A stretch of DNA of 5,117 nt from JAKQHY01 sp034429475 (GCA_034429475.1 DAOUGD010000078.1:1-5117); one strand, 5' to 3'; positions 1 through 5,115 are shown, counted from the first letter of the stretch. The notes: a model not told the origin generated them from the sequence alone. Translations and numbers: made by a program.

Positions 1-249
1 TATCTCCAAATCATTGGCGTGGCCCCAGCTTTTCAAGGTCAGGGATTTGCCGGCAAATTGCTGCGCGCCCTCATTGAAAAAAGCGAGCGGACCGGCGTGG
101 CGCTTTATCTGGAAACGGAAGCCGAAGCCAATGTCAGCATGTACGAACATTTCGGGTTTACCGTCGTCAAAGAGATTGTGCTTCCCATCATTAACCTGCC
201 GATGTGGGAAATGACGCGAATGATCGCGTCCCGGCCTGTTCTCAGTTAA
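1..249 (+). CDS. GNAT family N-acetyltransferase, C-terminal part (5' end outside window)
   Basis: Frame 1 is open from the first base to the TAA at 247-249 and gives 82 residues of a protein whose start lies upstream of the window. GNAT enzymes move an acetyl group from acetyl-CoA to an amine. The fragment opens with motif A, GVAPAFQGQGFAGKLL (residues 6-21). It contains the Q-x-x-G-x-A pyrophosphate-binding loop (Q12, G15, A17). A strand ending in LYLETEAE follows, and then motif B, NVSMYEHFGF (residues 44-53), where the Tyr is the usual candidate general acid. The last 25 residues are a short C-terminal strand region. A GTG at 19 could be taken as a start, but it lies inside motif A, so it is not the real one. 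The substrate cannot be told from this part. The gene converges on the phosphoesterase gene and overlaps its end by 8 bp, with no terminator hairpin between them. Confidence 0.9.
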   Translation, partial: YLQIIGVAPAFQGQGFAGKLLRALIEKSERTGVALYLETEAEANVSMYEHFGFTVVKEIVLPIINLPMWEMTRMIASRPVLS

Positions 250-1153
250 AATGCTTCAACTTACGCGGCGCACTTAACCCCTCGCGCTGGTAGGGCGACG
301 CGCCTCCCGGCGTCGCTCGCCAGCGCACCAGCCCGATTTCCCCGTTCTGAATCTCCAATCCCGTGATGACGCCTGGCGTGACGCAGTGCCCGGTGTTGAA
401 ATACGGCGTCTCCCCATAGGCTGCGCCGGCCGCCCGGTGCGTGTGCCCACAGATCAAGAGCCTTTGATGGAGCGCCGCCCAACTCAGCAAGAAGCGTTCA
501 AACGGATGCGGAGCGCGTTCTTGCGGGTGCGGGCTGGCAACCGGCACGATCCGCCACACCTGTAACCGCCGCCAGACCCGCCGCACGGCCAGCCGGCTGA
601 TCCGGTAGAGTGAGTCGCTCGCCATATCTGCCTGGTGACCGTGCGTGACAAAGAGCTGCTGCTTCGTCCGGCGGTGTTGGAGAATCAGCCCTGCGCGCGC
701 GATCATGCCATCTTTGTCAACTTCCTGACGCATCGAGCCAACTATGTCGTGATTCCCAAACAGCAGATGCAGCCGCTGTTGCGCCTCGAAACGGTGCAGC
801 CAGTCAAACACCTGCCCGTGAGCGGCGCGTATCACCTGGAAATTGCGGTTCTTCCACAACTCGTCGCCGTCGCCCACCTCAATGTAGGTAAATCCCTCCT
901 GATAATAATGACGCAGGGCGTACAAGAACAGCGCCTCGTTGGGGCTGAAAGCGTCCAGGCGGCTGTTATCCCCCCGGTGACAATCACTGAAAAAGACCAG
1001 GCGCGTCGCGTCGTCAAAAGCCACGATGGGCGCGGTTTGGAAGGCGGCATTGAGCCGGTGATGCGCCCAGCGCCGGCGCAAATCGTAAGAATGTAGCGCC
1101 GGATAAGTTTGTGGTGAACTCCACAAGGTTAGTTGTCGGTCGAATGTGCTCAT
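242..1153 (-). CDS. Calcineurin-like metallophosphoesterase, 303 aa
   Basis: This is a predicted cytoplasmic two-metal phosphoesterase. All five signature blocks of the calcineurin-like fold are present in order: D-x-H in FFSDCHRGD (D57, H59), GDxxE in EVGDGDELW (D95, E98), GNHD (133-136), the HGH block in FVTHGHQAD (H171, H173), and GHTH (236-239). The metal-binding set therefore looks intact. About 50 residues precede the first motif and show no signal peptide or membrane segment. A basic stretch (about 184-201, RISRLAVRRVWRRLQVWR) lies between the fourth and fifth blocks, where related enzymes carry a cap or lipid-facing helix. LpxH-type UDP-2,3-diacylglucosamine hydrolases (COG2908) have a similar layout but usually read GNRD where this protein has GNHD, so the substrate is left open. 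The ATG at 1153 is supported by a GAGGTG-type ribosome binding site a few bases upstream on the minus strand. The gene is divergent from the TetR-type gene. Confidence 0.9.
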   Translation of the reverse strand: MSTFDRQLTLWSSPQTYPALHSYDLRRRWAHHRLNAAFQTAPIVAFDDATRLVFFSDCHRGDNSRLDAFSPNEALFLYALRHYYQEGFTYIEVGDGDELWKNRNFQVIRAAHGQVFDWLHRFEAQQRLHLLFGNHDIVGSMRQEVDKDGMIARAGLILQHRRTKQQLFVTHGHQADMASDSLYRISRLAVRRVWRRLQVWRIVPVASPHPQERAPHPFERFLLSWAALHQRLLICGHTHRAAGAAYGETPYFNTGHCVTPGVITGLEIQNGEIGLVRWRATPGGASPYQREGLSAPRKLKHFN

Positions 1154-1293
1154 ACCCTCACCTCGTCCAGGATGTGTACTTCCTGAACAGTGTACCGCGC
1201 CCAGGTTAACCGGAGATTATGGTCGGCTTAATATCTGGTTAACATTGTCTAAAGCGAGGCTGTTTCTCGAAATACCCCAGTCCTGCGGTGAAC

Positions 1294-1321
1294 TTGCTAT
1301 TTATATACCGAGTGGTATAAT
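1294..1321 (+). promoter_or_regulatory. Sigma-70-type promoter of the tetR-type gene
   Basis: TTGCTA (1294-1299, 4 of 6 matches to TTGACA) is followed after 16 bp by a perfect TATAAT (1316-1321). Transcription would start near 1328, leaving a leader of about 28 bases before the ATG at 1356. The operator dyad fills the spacer and overlaps the -10, so a bound repressor would block RNA polymerase directly. Confidence 0.75.
1304..1319. promoter_or_regulatory. Probable TetR-type autoregulatory operator
   Basis: The 16-bp dyad TATACCGAGTGGTATA has 6-bp perfect arms (TATACC / GGTATA) around a 4-bp GAGT centre. Size and ACC...GGT symmetry fit many TetR-family operators. It overlaps the -10 hexamer of the promoter for the TetR-type gene itself, the usual position for autorepression. 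The same half-site pair, TACC-N4-GGTA, recurs upstream of the GH13 gene. Confidence 0.7.
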
Positions 1322-1355
1322 GGCGCTATGTTGATTGAGAGGGAAGGTGCTGTGT

Positions 1356-1922
1356 ATGGAGAATCGCGAACAACTGCTGGCGCAGGCGCAGGCGCTTTTC
1401 GCCGCACGCGGCTATGATGCGGTGGGTGTACAAGAGATTGTGATGGCGGCCGGGGTAACGAAGCCAACCCTCTACCATTACTTTGGCAGCAAACGCGGGC
1501 TGTTGGAGGCGCTGTTGGCAAGTCACTTCGACTCTTTTGAGCACACTTTGGCGGCCGCGGTCATGTACACCGGCGATCTCCCGCTCACATTGACGCGCGT
1601 GGCGCAGTCTTACTTCACGTTTGCGCAAACAACGCCCGCGTTCTACCGGCTGCACCTGGCGCTTTACATGGCACCGCCTGAAGCGGAGGCTCGTCAAGTC
1701 GTGTTGCCGTACTACCGGCGGCAGCACACGCTGCTGGCAGAGATGTTTGCCCAGGCCGCGACGCAGCACGGCAATATGTTGGGGCGCCAAGCCCGGTATG
1801 CCCTGGCCTTGCGCGGGATGATTGACAGTTACGTGCTCGCCGTGCTCGATGGGTATGCAGTTTTTAGTGAGACGTTGGTTCACGAATTGGTCCACCAGTT
1901 TAGTCACGGCATCTATTCCTAA
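1356..1922 (+). CDS. TetR/AcrR family transcriptional repressor, 188 aa
   Basis: This is a predicted ligand-responsive DNA-binding repressor that acts as a dimer. The N-terminal domain carries a typical TetR helix-turn-helix at about residues 24-43, with the family hallmark GVTKPTLYHYFGSKRGLLEALL running from 33 to 54 (recognition helix near T35-Y42). The remaining 130 or so residues are a helical ligand-binding and dimerisation domain that does not reveal the ligand; it has several aromatic positions (Y86, F88, F96, Y97, Y104). I prefer the ATG at 1356 because AGGGAAGG ends 9 bases upstream. An in-frame TTG at 1335 would add seven residues but lies upstream of that ribosome binding site, close to the predicted transcript start. 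A dyad operator overlaps its own promoter, and a closely related site precedes the next gene, so autorepression plus control of the GH13 gene is the likely job. No terminator is visible after the stop, so read-through into the GH13 gene is possible. Confidence 0.92.
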   Translation: MENREQLLAQAQALFAARGYDAVGVQEIVMAAGVTKPTLYHYFGSKRGLLEALLASHFDSFEHTLAAAVMYTGDLPLTLTRVAQSYFTFAQTTPAFYRLHLALYMAPPEAEARQVVLPYYRRQHTLLAEMFAQAATQHGNMLGRQARYALALRGMIDSYVLAVLDGYAVFSETLVHELVHQFSHGIYS

Positions 1923-1989
1923 CCGACCTATAGTTTTGTGAGTAGCTTGCCCGTTAATGGCGCTGAACCCTTACCAGTGATGTTTTATT

Positions 1990-2019
1990 TTGCCATCTAT
2001 ATACCTACCGGTAGGTAAT
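1990..2019 (+). promoter_or_regulatory. Probable promoter of the GH13 gene
   Basis: TTGCCA (1990-1995, 5 of 6 matches to TTGACA) is followed after 18 bp by GGTAAT (2014-2019, 4 of 6 to TATAAT). The -10 is weak and the spacer slightly long, which leaves the exact -10 uncertain. Support comes from homology inside the window: TTGCCATCTATATACC (1990-2005) matches TTGCTATTTATATACC of the tetR-type promoter at 14 of 16 bases. Transcription would start around 2026, about 26 bases before the ATG. Confidence 0.6.
2002..2017. promoter_or_regulatory. Perfect 16-bp palindromic operator upstream of the GH13 gene
   Basis: TACCTACCGGTAGGTA is a perfect palindrome between the -35 and -10 candidates of the GH13 promoter. 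It contains two overlapping copies of the TACC-N4-GGTA half-site pair seen at the tetR-type operator, shifted by 4 bp (2002-2013 and 2006-2017). That suggests binding by the neighbouring TetR-type protein, possibly as two dimers. The binding protein is inferred from the shared motif and gene order. Confidence 0.7.
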
Positions 2020-2051
2020 AAACGAAAATAAAGAGTATAAGGAGCCATACA

Positions 2052-3422
2052 ATGACACATTGGGCGAAGGACGCCATCTTTTACCATCTTTATCCGTTGG
2101 GCGCGTGCGCCGCACCACGGCGTAACGATTTCACACAGCCGCCTGAGCCGCGTCTGGAACAACTTTACGGCTGGCTGGATCATTGGCAGGGGCTAGGGAT
2201 GAACGCCCTGTACCTCGGCCCGCTGTTCGAGTCCTCGGCGCACGGCTACGACACGGCAGACTACTATGCTGTAGATCGGCGCCTGGGGATGAATGACACG
2301 CTGACGCAGTTCAGCCGGGCGCTGCACGCGCGCGGTATCCGGTTGGTACTAGATGGCGTGTTCAACCACGTCGGGCGGGATTTCTGGGCGTTCCGGGACG
2401 TGCAGGAGCGGGGGATGGCGTCGCCTTACTGCGAATGGTTTGCCGGGCTGCGCTTCGACGGCCACAGCCCTTACGGCGACCCATTCACCTATGAGGCGTG
2501 GAACGGGCATTTCGAGCTGGTGCGGCTCAACGTGCCGCATCCGGCAGTGCGTGAGCATCTTTTTGAAGCGGTGCGGCGCTGGGTGGATGCGTTTGAAATT
2601 GATGGACTGCGCCTGGATGTGGCGGATTGTCTCGATCTGGACTTTCAGCGGGCGTTGGCGGCGTTTTGTCGCGGCTTGCGCAGCGATTTCTGGCTGATGG
2701 GGGAAGTGATCCATGGGGATTATCGGCGCTGGGCCAACCCGGATATCCTGGATTCCGTCACCAACTACGAGTGTTATAAGGGTCTCTATTCCAGCCTCAA
2801 CGACCGGAATTACTTTGAGATCGCCTACGCTTTGAACCGGCAATTCGGCGCGGAAGGGTTGTATCGTGACCTGTCGCTCTATGCCTTCGCCGACAATCAC
2901 GACGTGAACCGTGTCGCCAGCACCCTCCACAAACCAACACATCTCTACCCGCTGTATGCACTGTTATTCACCATGCCCGGCGTTCCTTCTATCTATTACG
3001 GCAGCGAGTGGGGACTTACCGGGCAGCGGGATCACCATTCAGATGCGGCGCTGCGCCCGGCGCTAGATGCAGGAACGGCGCAGTCTAGTTCGCACCGCGA
3101 TCTGGCGCCGGCAATCACCCGCCTGGCGCACATCCGCCGGGAATCGCCGGCGCTGCGGCATGGAGATTACCAACAATTGCATGTGAGCGCCGAGCAACTG
3201 GCCTTTATGCGCACAGTCGCACAGGAGCGGGTGATCGTGGCGCTCAATGCCTCGGATGTTCCGGTGACACTGGAACTGCCGTTGGCAGAGGCGGAAGGTA
3301 CGCGGCTGGTGGATGTCCTCAATCCCGGCGAAACATTCACCGTGCATCACGGGCGGGTGCAAATCGCGCCACTCTACCCGAATTGGGCGCGCATTTTGGT
3401 AATGCGGAGGACCGCATCCTAA
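2052..3422 (+). CDS. GH13 alpha-amylase family glycoside hydrolase (cyclomaltodextrinase/neopullulanase-like), 456 aa
   Basis: This is a predicted retaining enzyme acting on alpha-glucans or maltodextrins. The (beta/alpha)8 barrel begins almost at the N-terminus (DAIFYHLYPLG, 7-17). It carries all GH13 conserved regions: region I DGVFNH (101-106), region II GLRLDVAD (185-192) with the nucleophile D189 and R187, region III GEVIHGD (217-223) with the acid/base E218, and region IV FADNHD (279-284) with the transition-state stabiliser D284. GVPSIYYGSEWG (310-321) closes the barrel, and a C-terminal beta domain of about 100 residues ends in NWARILVM. There is no signal peptide, so it should act in the cytoplasm on imported or stored oligosaccharides. 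It lacks the N-terminal domain of classical cyclomaltodextrinases, which makes it about 100-130 residues shorter than those enzymes. AAGGAG (2039-2044) lies 7 bases before the ATG. Exact specificity (maltodextrin, cyclodextrin, pullulan, or a transglycosylase) cannot be read from sequence. It is probably repressed by the upstream TetR-type protein. Confidence 0.93.
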   Translation: MTHWAKDAIFYHLYPLGACAAPRRNDFTQPPEPRLEQLYGWLDHWQGLGMNALYLGPLFESSAHGYDTADYYAVDRRLGMNDTLTQFSRALHARGIRLVLDGVFNHVGRDFWAFRDVQERGMASPYCEWFAGLRFDGHSPYGDPFTYEAWNGHFELVRLNVPHPAVREHLFEAVRRWVDAFEIDGLRLDVADCLDLDFQRALAAFCRGLRSDFWLMGEVIHGDYRRWANPDILDSVTNYECYKGLYSSLNDRNYFEIAYALNRQFGAEGLYRDLSLYAFADNHDVNRVASTLHKPTHLYPLYALLFTMPGVPSIYYGSEWGLTGQRDHHSDAALRPALDAGTAQSSSHRDLAPAITRLAHIRRESPALRHGDYQQLHVSAEQLAFMRTVAQERVIVALNASDVPVTLELPLAEAEGTRLVDVLNPGETFTVHHGRVQIAPLYPNWARILVMRRTAS

Positions 3423-3598
3423 TTTTTACAACCCGTTAGCAAACCCATGACCCACTGTTAACCTCCGGCTAAAGCGCCGTTAATAAGCAGATGGTATCCT
3501 GAGAGAGTATCTCATTCGAGACAGAGCACGTAGAACCCGCCACGACGCTCTCTTTTCTCTATGTCCTCTGTGTTCTCTGTGGCTATAGGGGGGAACCT
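3423..3598. other. Intergenic region between the GH13 and glycosyltransferase genes
   Basis: This 176-bp gap holds no convincing gene. It contains a weak hairpin (TTAAC 3458-3462 with GTTAA 3479-3483 and an inner GGC/GCC pair with a 4-nt bulge) without a T tract, a possible -10 TATCCT (3495-3500) without a good -35, and the period-9 tandem repeat listed separately. No TACC-N4-GGTA operator is present, so the glycosyltransferase does not appear to belong to the TetR-type regulon. Confidence 0.6.
3555..3581. repeat. Three tandem 9-bp units (TTCTCTGTG-like)
   Basis: TTCTCTATG, TCCTCTGTG and TTCTCTGTG follow each other without gaps. Each differs from TTCTCTGTG by at most one base. The array ends 17 bases before the glycosyltransferase ATG, next to its ribosome binding site. 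Short CTCTGTG-type arrays of this kind are, to my recollection, scattered between genes in a number of environmental bacterial genomes, so this may be one copy of a dispersed intergenic repeat. Confidence 0.65.
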
Positions 3599-4783
3599 AT
3601 GCGCCTTGCGATTTTTGCCGAGACATTTTTACCCAAGTGGGATGGCATCGCTAACACACTCTGTCATCTGTTGGACTACCTGGCCGCGCACGGTCACACC
3701 GCGCTGATGTTTGCGCCGGAGGGCGCGCCGGCGCAGTATGCCGGGACGCCGATTGTGGGGCTGCCCGCGTTCGCGTTCCCCTTCTACCCGGATTTGCGCC
3801 TGGTGCCGCCGATTATGAATGTGGAACGCCGCCTGGCCGAGTTTCGCCCGGACATCGTCCATCTGGTCAACCCGGCGTTCCTCGGCCTCACCGGGTTGCG
3901 CCACGCGCGTGCGCTCGACGTACCGGTCGTTGCCTCGTATCACACCGACCTGCCCGGCTACACTGACATCTACCGCCTCGGCTGGTTCCGCGATTCCCTC
4001 TGGGCTTACTTCCGCTGGCTGCACAATCAGGCCGATTTGAGCCTGGCGCCTTCGCACTTCACGCGATTGGAGTTGGAGGCGCATGGCTTCGAGCGCGTGG
4101 GGGTGTGGAGCCGGGGCGTGGATACGGCGCAATTTCATCCCGCCCGCCGCAGCGCAGCATGGCGCGCGCGACTCACTGGCGGGCGCCCGGACGCGCCGCT
4201 GCTGCTCTACGTGGGCCGGCTGGCTGCCGAGAAACGCATCGAATGGCTGCGCCCGGTGTTGGCTGCACTGCCGGAAGTCTGTCTGGCGCTCGTGGGCGAC
4301 GGTCCGCACCGACCGGCGCTGGAAGCGCAGTTCGCCGGGACGCCGACCGTTTTCACGGGCTACCTGCGCGGCGATGACCTCGCCGCCGCGTATGCCGCCG
4401 CCGATCTCTTCACGTTTCCCTCCGCCAATGAAACGTTTGGCAATGTCGTCCTGGAGGCGATGGCTGCCGGCTTGCCGGCGATTGCGCCGCGTTCCGGCGG
4501 CCCGGTGGATTTGATCCAGGATGGCCACAATGGCTTCCTGTGCGCTCCGCACGATCAGGCAGAGTGGGGCGCTCTCATCCGCCGCTGTGTGGAAACGCCG
4601 GCGTTGTTCTGGCAGTTGGGTCACAATGCCCGCGTTTTTGCGGAGAGCCGCAGTTGGGAGGCGGTCTTCAATGGGTTGTTGGCCGATTATGCGGCCTTGC
4701 TCAAGGCCAAAGCTCCGGCAAAAGCGGCGACGCCGGTGTTTCTGCCCGCCCCGCCGCCCACAGAACTGCGTCCGCGCTTATAA
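3599..4783 (+). CDS. GT4 family glycosyltransferase (GT-B fold), MgtA/SqdX-like, 394 aa
   Basis: This is a predicted nucleotide-sugar-dependent retaining glycosyltransferase. The N-terminal Rossmann domain (about 1-180) starts with the acceptor-side signature IFAETFLPKWDGIANTL (5-21) and continues with FRPDIVHLVNPAFLGLTGL (82-100) and ASYHTDLPGY (112-121). This pattern is shared by the lipid-directed mannosyl- and sulfoquinovosyltransferases MgtA and SqdX/SQD2. The C-terminal domain has LLYVGRLAAEKRIEWL (202-217), with the donor-phosphate contacts R207 and K212, then VGDGP (232-236), FTGYLRGDDL (252-261), and the E-x7-E motif ANETFGNVVLEAMAAG (276-291; E278, E286). It is probably a peripheral membrane or cytosolic enzyme of glycolipid or polysaccharide synthesis; donor and acceptor are not determinable here. 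The last 25 or so residues (370-394) are a Lys/Ala/Pro-rich tail outside the fold. The ATG at 3599 follows a G-run (GGGGGG, 3588-3593) by 5 bases. The gene is followed by an intrinsic terminator at 4925-4973. Confidence 0.93.
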   Translation: MRLAIFAETFLPKWDGIANTLCHLLDYLAAHGHTALMFAPEGAPAQYAGTPIVGLPAFAFPFYPDLRLVPPIMNVERRLAEFRPDIVHLVNPAFLGLTGLRHARALDVPVVASYHTDLPGYTDIYRLGWFRDSLWAYFRWLHNQADLSLAPSHFTRLELEAHGFERVGVWSRGVDTAQFHPARRSAAWRARLTGGRPDAPLLLYVGRLAAEKRIEWLRPVLAALPEVCLALVGDGPHRPALEAQFAGTPTVFTGYLRGDDLAAAYAAADLFTFPSANETFGNVVLEAMAAGLPAIAPRSGGPVDLIQDGHNGFLCAPHDQAEWGALIRRCVETPALFWQLGHNARVFAESRSWEAVFNGLLADYAALLKAKAPAKAATPVFLPAPPPTELRPRL

Positions 4784-4825
4784 GGAGTGTGACCGAACCT
4801 GGGGTACAGCCCCGATTATGAAAAC

Positions 4826-4893
4826 TTCACGCAAAGCCGCCAAGCTCGCTAGGGCTTTGTTTTTTACTTTGCGTCTTTGCGCCTTTGCGTGAA
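4826..4893. repeat. Inverted-repeat element with three internal 8-bp tandem units
   Basis: TTCACGCAAAG (4826-4836) is exactly inverted as CTTTGCGTGAA (4883-4893), and the complementarity continues imperfectly inward for about a dozen more bases. The right arm is built of three gapless 8-bp units: CTTTGCGT (4867-4874), CTTTGCGC (4875-4882) and CTTTGCGT (4883-4890). The left arm is a degenerate complement of the same units. GCAAAGRCGCAAAG-type elements are, from memory, common between genes in several bacterial phyla. The element could fold into a hairpin in RNA, but no gene or promoter function is evident. Confidence 0.7.
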
Positions 4894-4913
4894 AGGTGAT
4901 TTCTATTTTCAGA

Positions 4914-4923
4914 GGAAATTTCC
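4914..4923. repeat. 10-bp perfect palindrome GGAAATTTCC
   Basis: A perfect 10-bp palindrome lies directly before the terminator stem. It is too short to assign a function. It could be chance, or part of the hairpin region. Confidence 0.4.
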
Positions 4924-4924
4924 G

Positions 4925-4973
4925 AACAAGCGATACACGCGGCAAACCCGTGTGTATCGCTTGTTTCGTTTTT
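4925..4973 (+). terminator. Strong intrinsic terminator after the glycosyltransferase gene
   Basis: The arm AACAAGCGATACAC (4925-4938) pairs perfectly with GTGTATCGCTTGTT (4952-4965). The stem continues inward through a G-U and three G-C pairs to an 18-bp helix with the 5-nt loop CAAAC. A T-rich run (ttgtttcgttttt) overlaps the end of the stem and follows it, so it works on the plus strand. On the minus strand no comparable T tract follows. It lies 141 bases after the glycosyltransferase stop and most likely ends that transcript. Confidence 0.78.
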
Positions 4974-5001
4974 CGTTCATAACTATCTCGACAATGTTAG
5001 A

Positions 5002-5115
5002 TTAGGTTTGAGTTCGCTGGCTGCGTTGGGCTTTCAGGCGACAGCGAGTAGAGCGGGAGCGTTTGACCAAATGTTTGACCACCAAACGAGCGGCTTGTTT
5101 TTGCGACAACTGCGG
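5002..5115 (-). CDS. Possible 3' end of a minus-strand gene running off the window
   Basis: On the minus strand a frame is open from the window edge to a TAA at 5004-5002, giving 37 residues. The stretch is strongly basic (LVVKHLVKRSRSTRCRLK, then a Gln/Arg/Thr-rich end), as seen at the C-termini of some transposases or DNA-binding proteins. I do not recognise a family. A competing plus-strand frame is also open to the edge, so this may not be coding at all. Confidence 0.22.
   Translation of the reverse strand, partial: PQLSQKQAARLVVKHLVKRSRSTRCRLKAQRSQRTQT

Larger units (their letters stand above)
1154..1355. other. Divergent intergenic region between phosphoesterase and tetR-type genes
   Basis: This 202-bp region separates two divergent starts. 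The right end carries the tetR-type promoter and operator (listed separately). The left end carries the phosphoesterase ribosome binding site. In between are two copies of GGTTAAC (1204-1210 and 1237-1243) spaced 33 bp apart; the first sits in the 8-bp palindrome GGTTAACC. For the minus strand the best -10 candidate is CATAAT (1221 to 1216), but no good -35 lies at the right distance, so the phosphoesterase promoter is unresolved. A TetR dimer at 1304-1319 would be more than 80 bp from that region, so co-repression of the phosphoesterase is not obvious. Confidence 0.6.

Noticed and set aside
635..1096. 153-residue plus-strand open frame
   Set aside because: It lies wholly antisense to the metallophosphoesterase, whose five intact motifs make that strand the coding one. 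The frame shows no domain.
1335..1355. TTG start for the TetR-type protein, adding seven residues
   Set aside because: The ribosome binding site AGGGAAGG lies inside this extension and is well placed for the ATG at 1356. The TTG would be only a few bases from the predicted transcript start.
1326..1907. 193-residue minus-strand open frame over the TetR-type gene
   Set aside because: The plus strand encodes a clear TetR helix-turn-helix with a good ribosome binding site and promoter. The antisense frame has neither.
1956..1965. TAATGGCGCT, repeated from 1318-1327 next to the tetR-type -10, as a relic of a second promoter copy
   Set aside because: A 10-base repeat is expected several times by chance in a window this size, and no -35 or dyad lies beside the second copy.
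2349..2942. 197-residue minus-strand open frame inside the GH13 gene
   Set aside because: It is a shadow of the GH13 coding frame, which carries all catalytic regions.
3458..3483. Hairpin after the GH13 gene as a terminator
   Set aside because: The stem is AT-rich at its base, interrupted by a 4-nt bulge, has only three inner G-C pairs and no following T tract.
3629..4624. 331-residue minus-strand open frame
   Set aside because: It is antisense to the glycosyltransferase, is Arg/Gln/Ala-rich as expected from reading GC-rich codons backwards, and has no recognisable motif.
3555..4893. CRISPR array
   Set aside because: The repeat units are only 8-9 bp, directly adjacent and without spacers, so they are simple tandem repeats.
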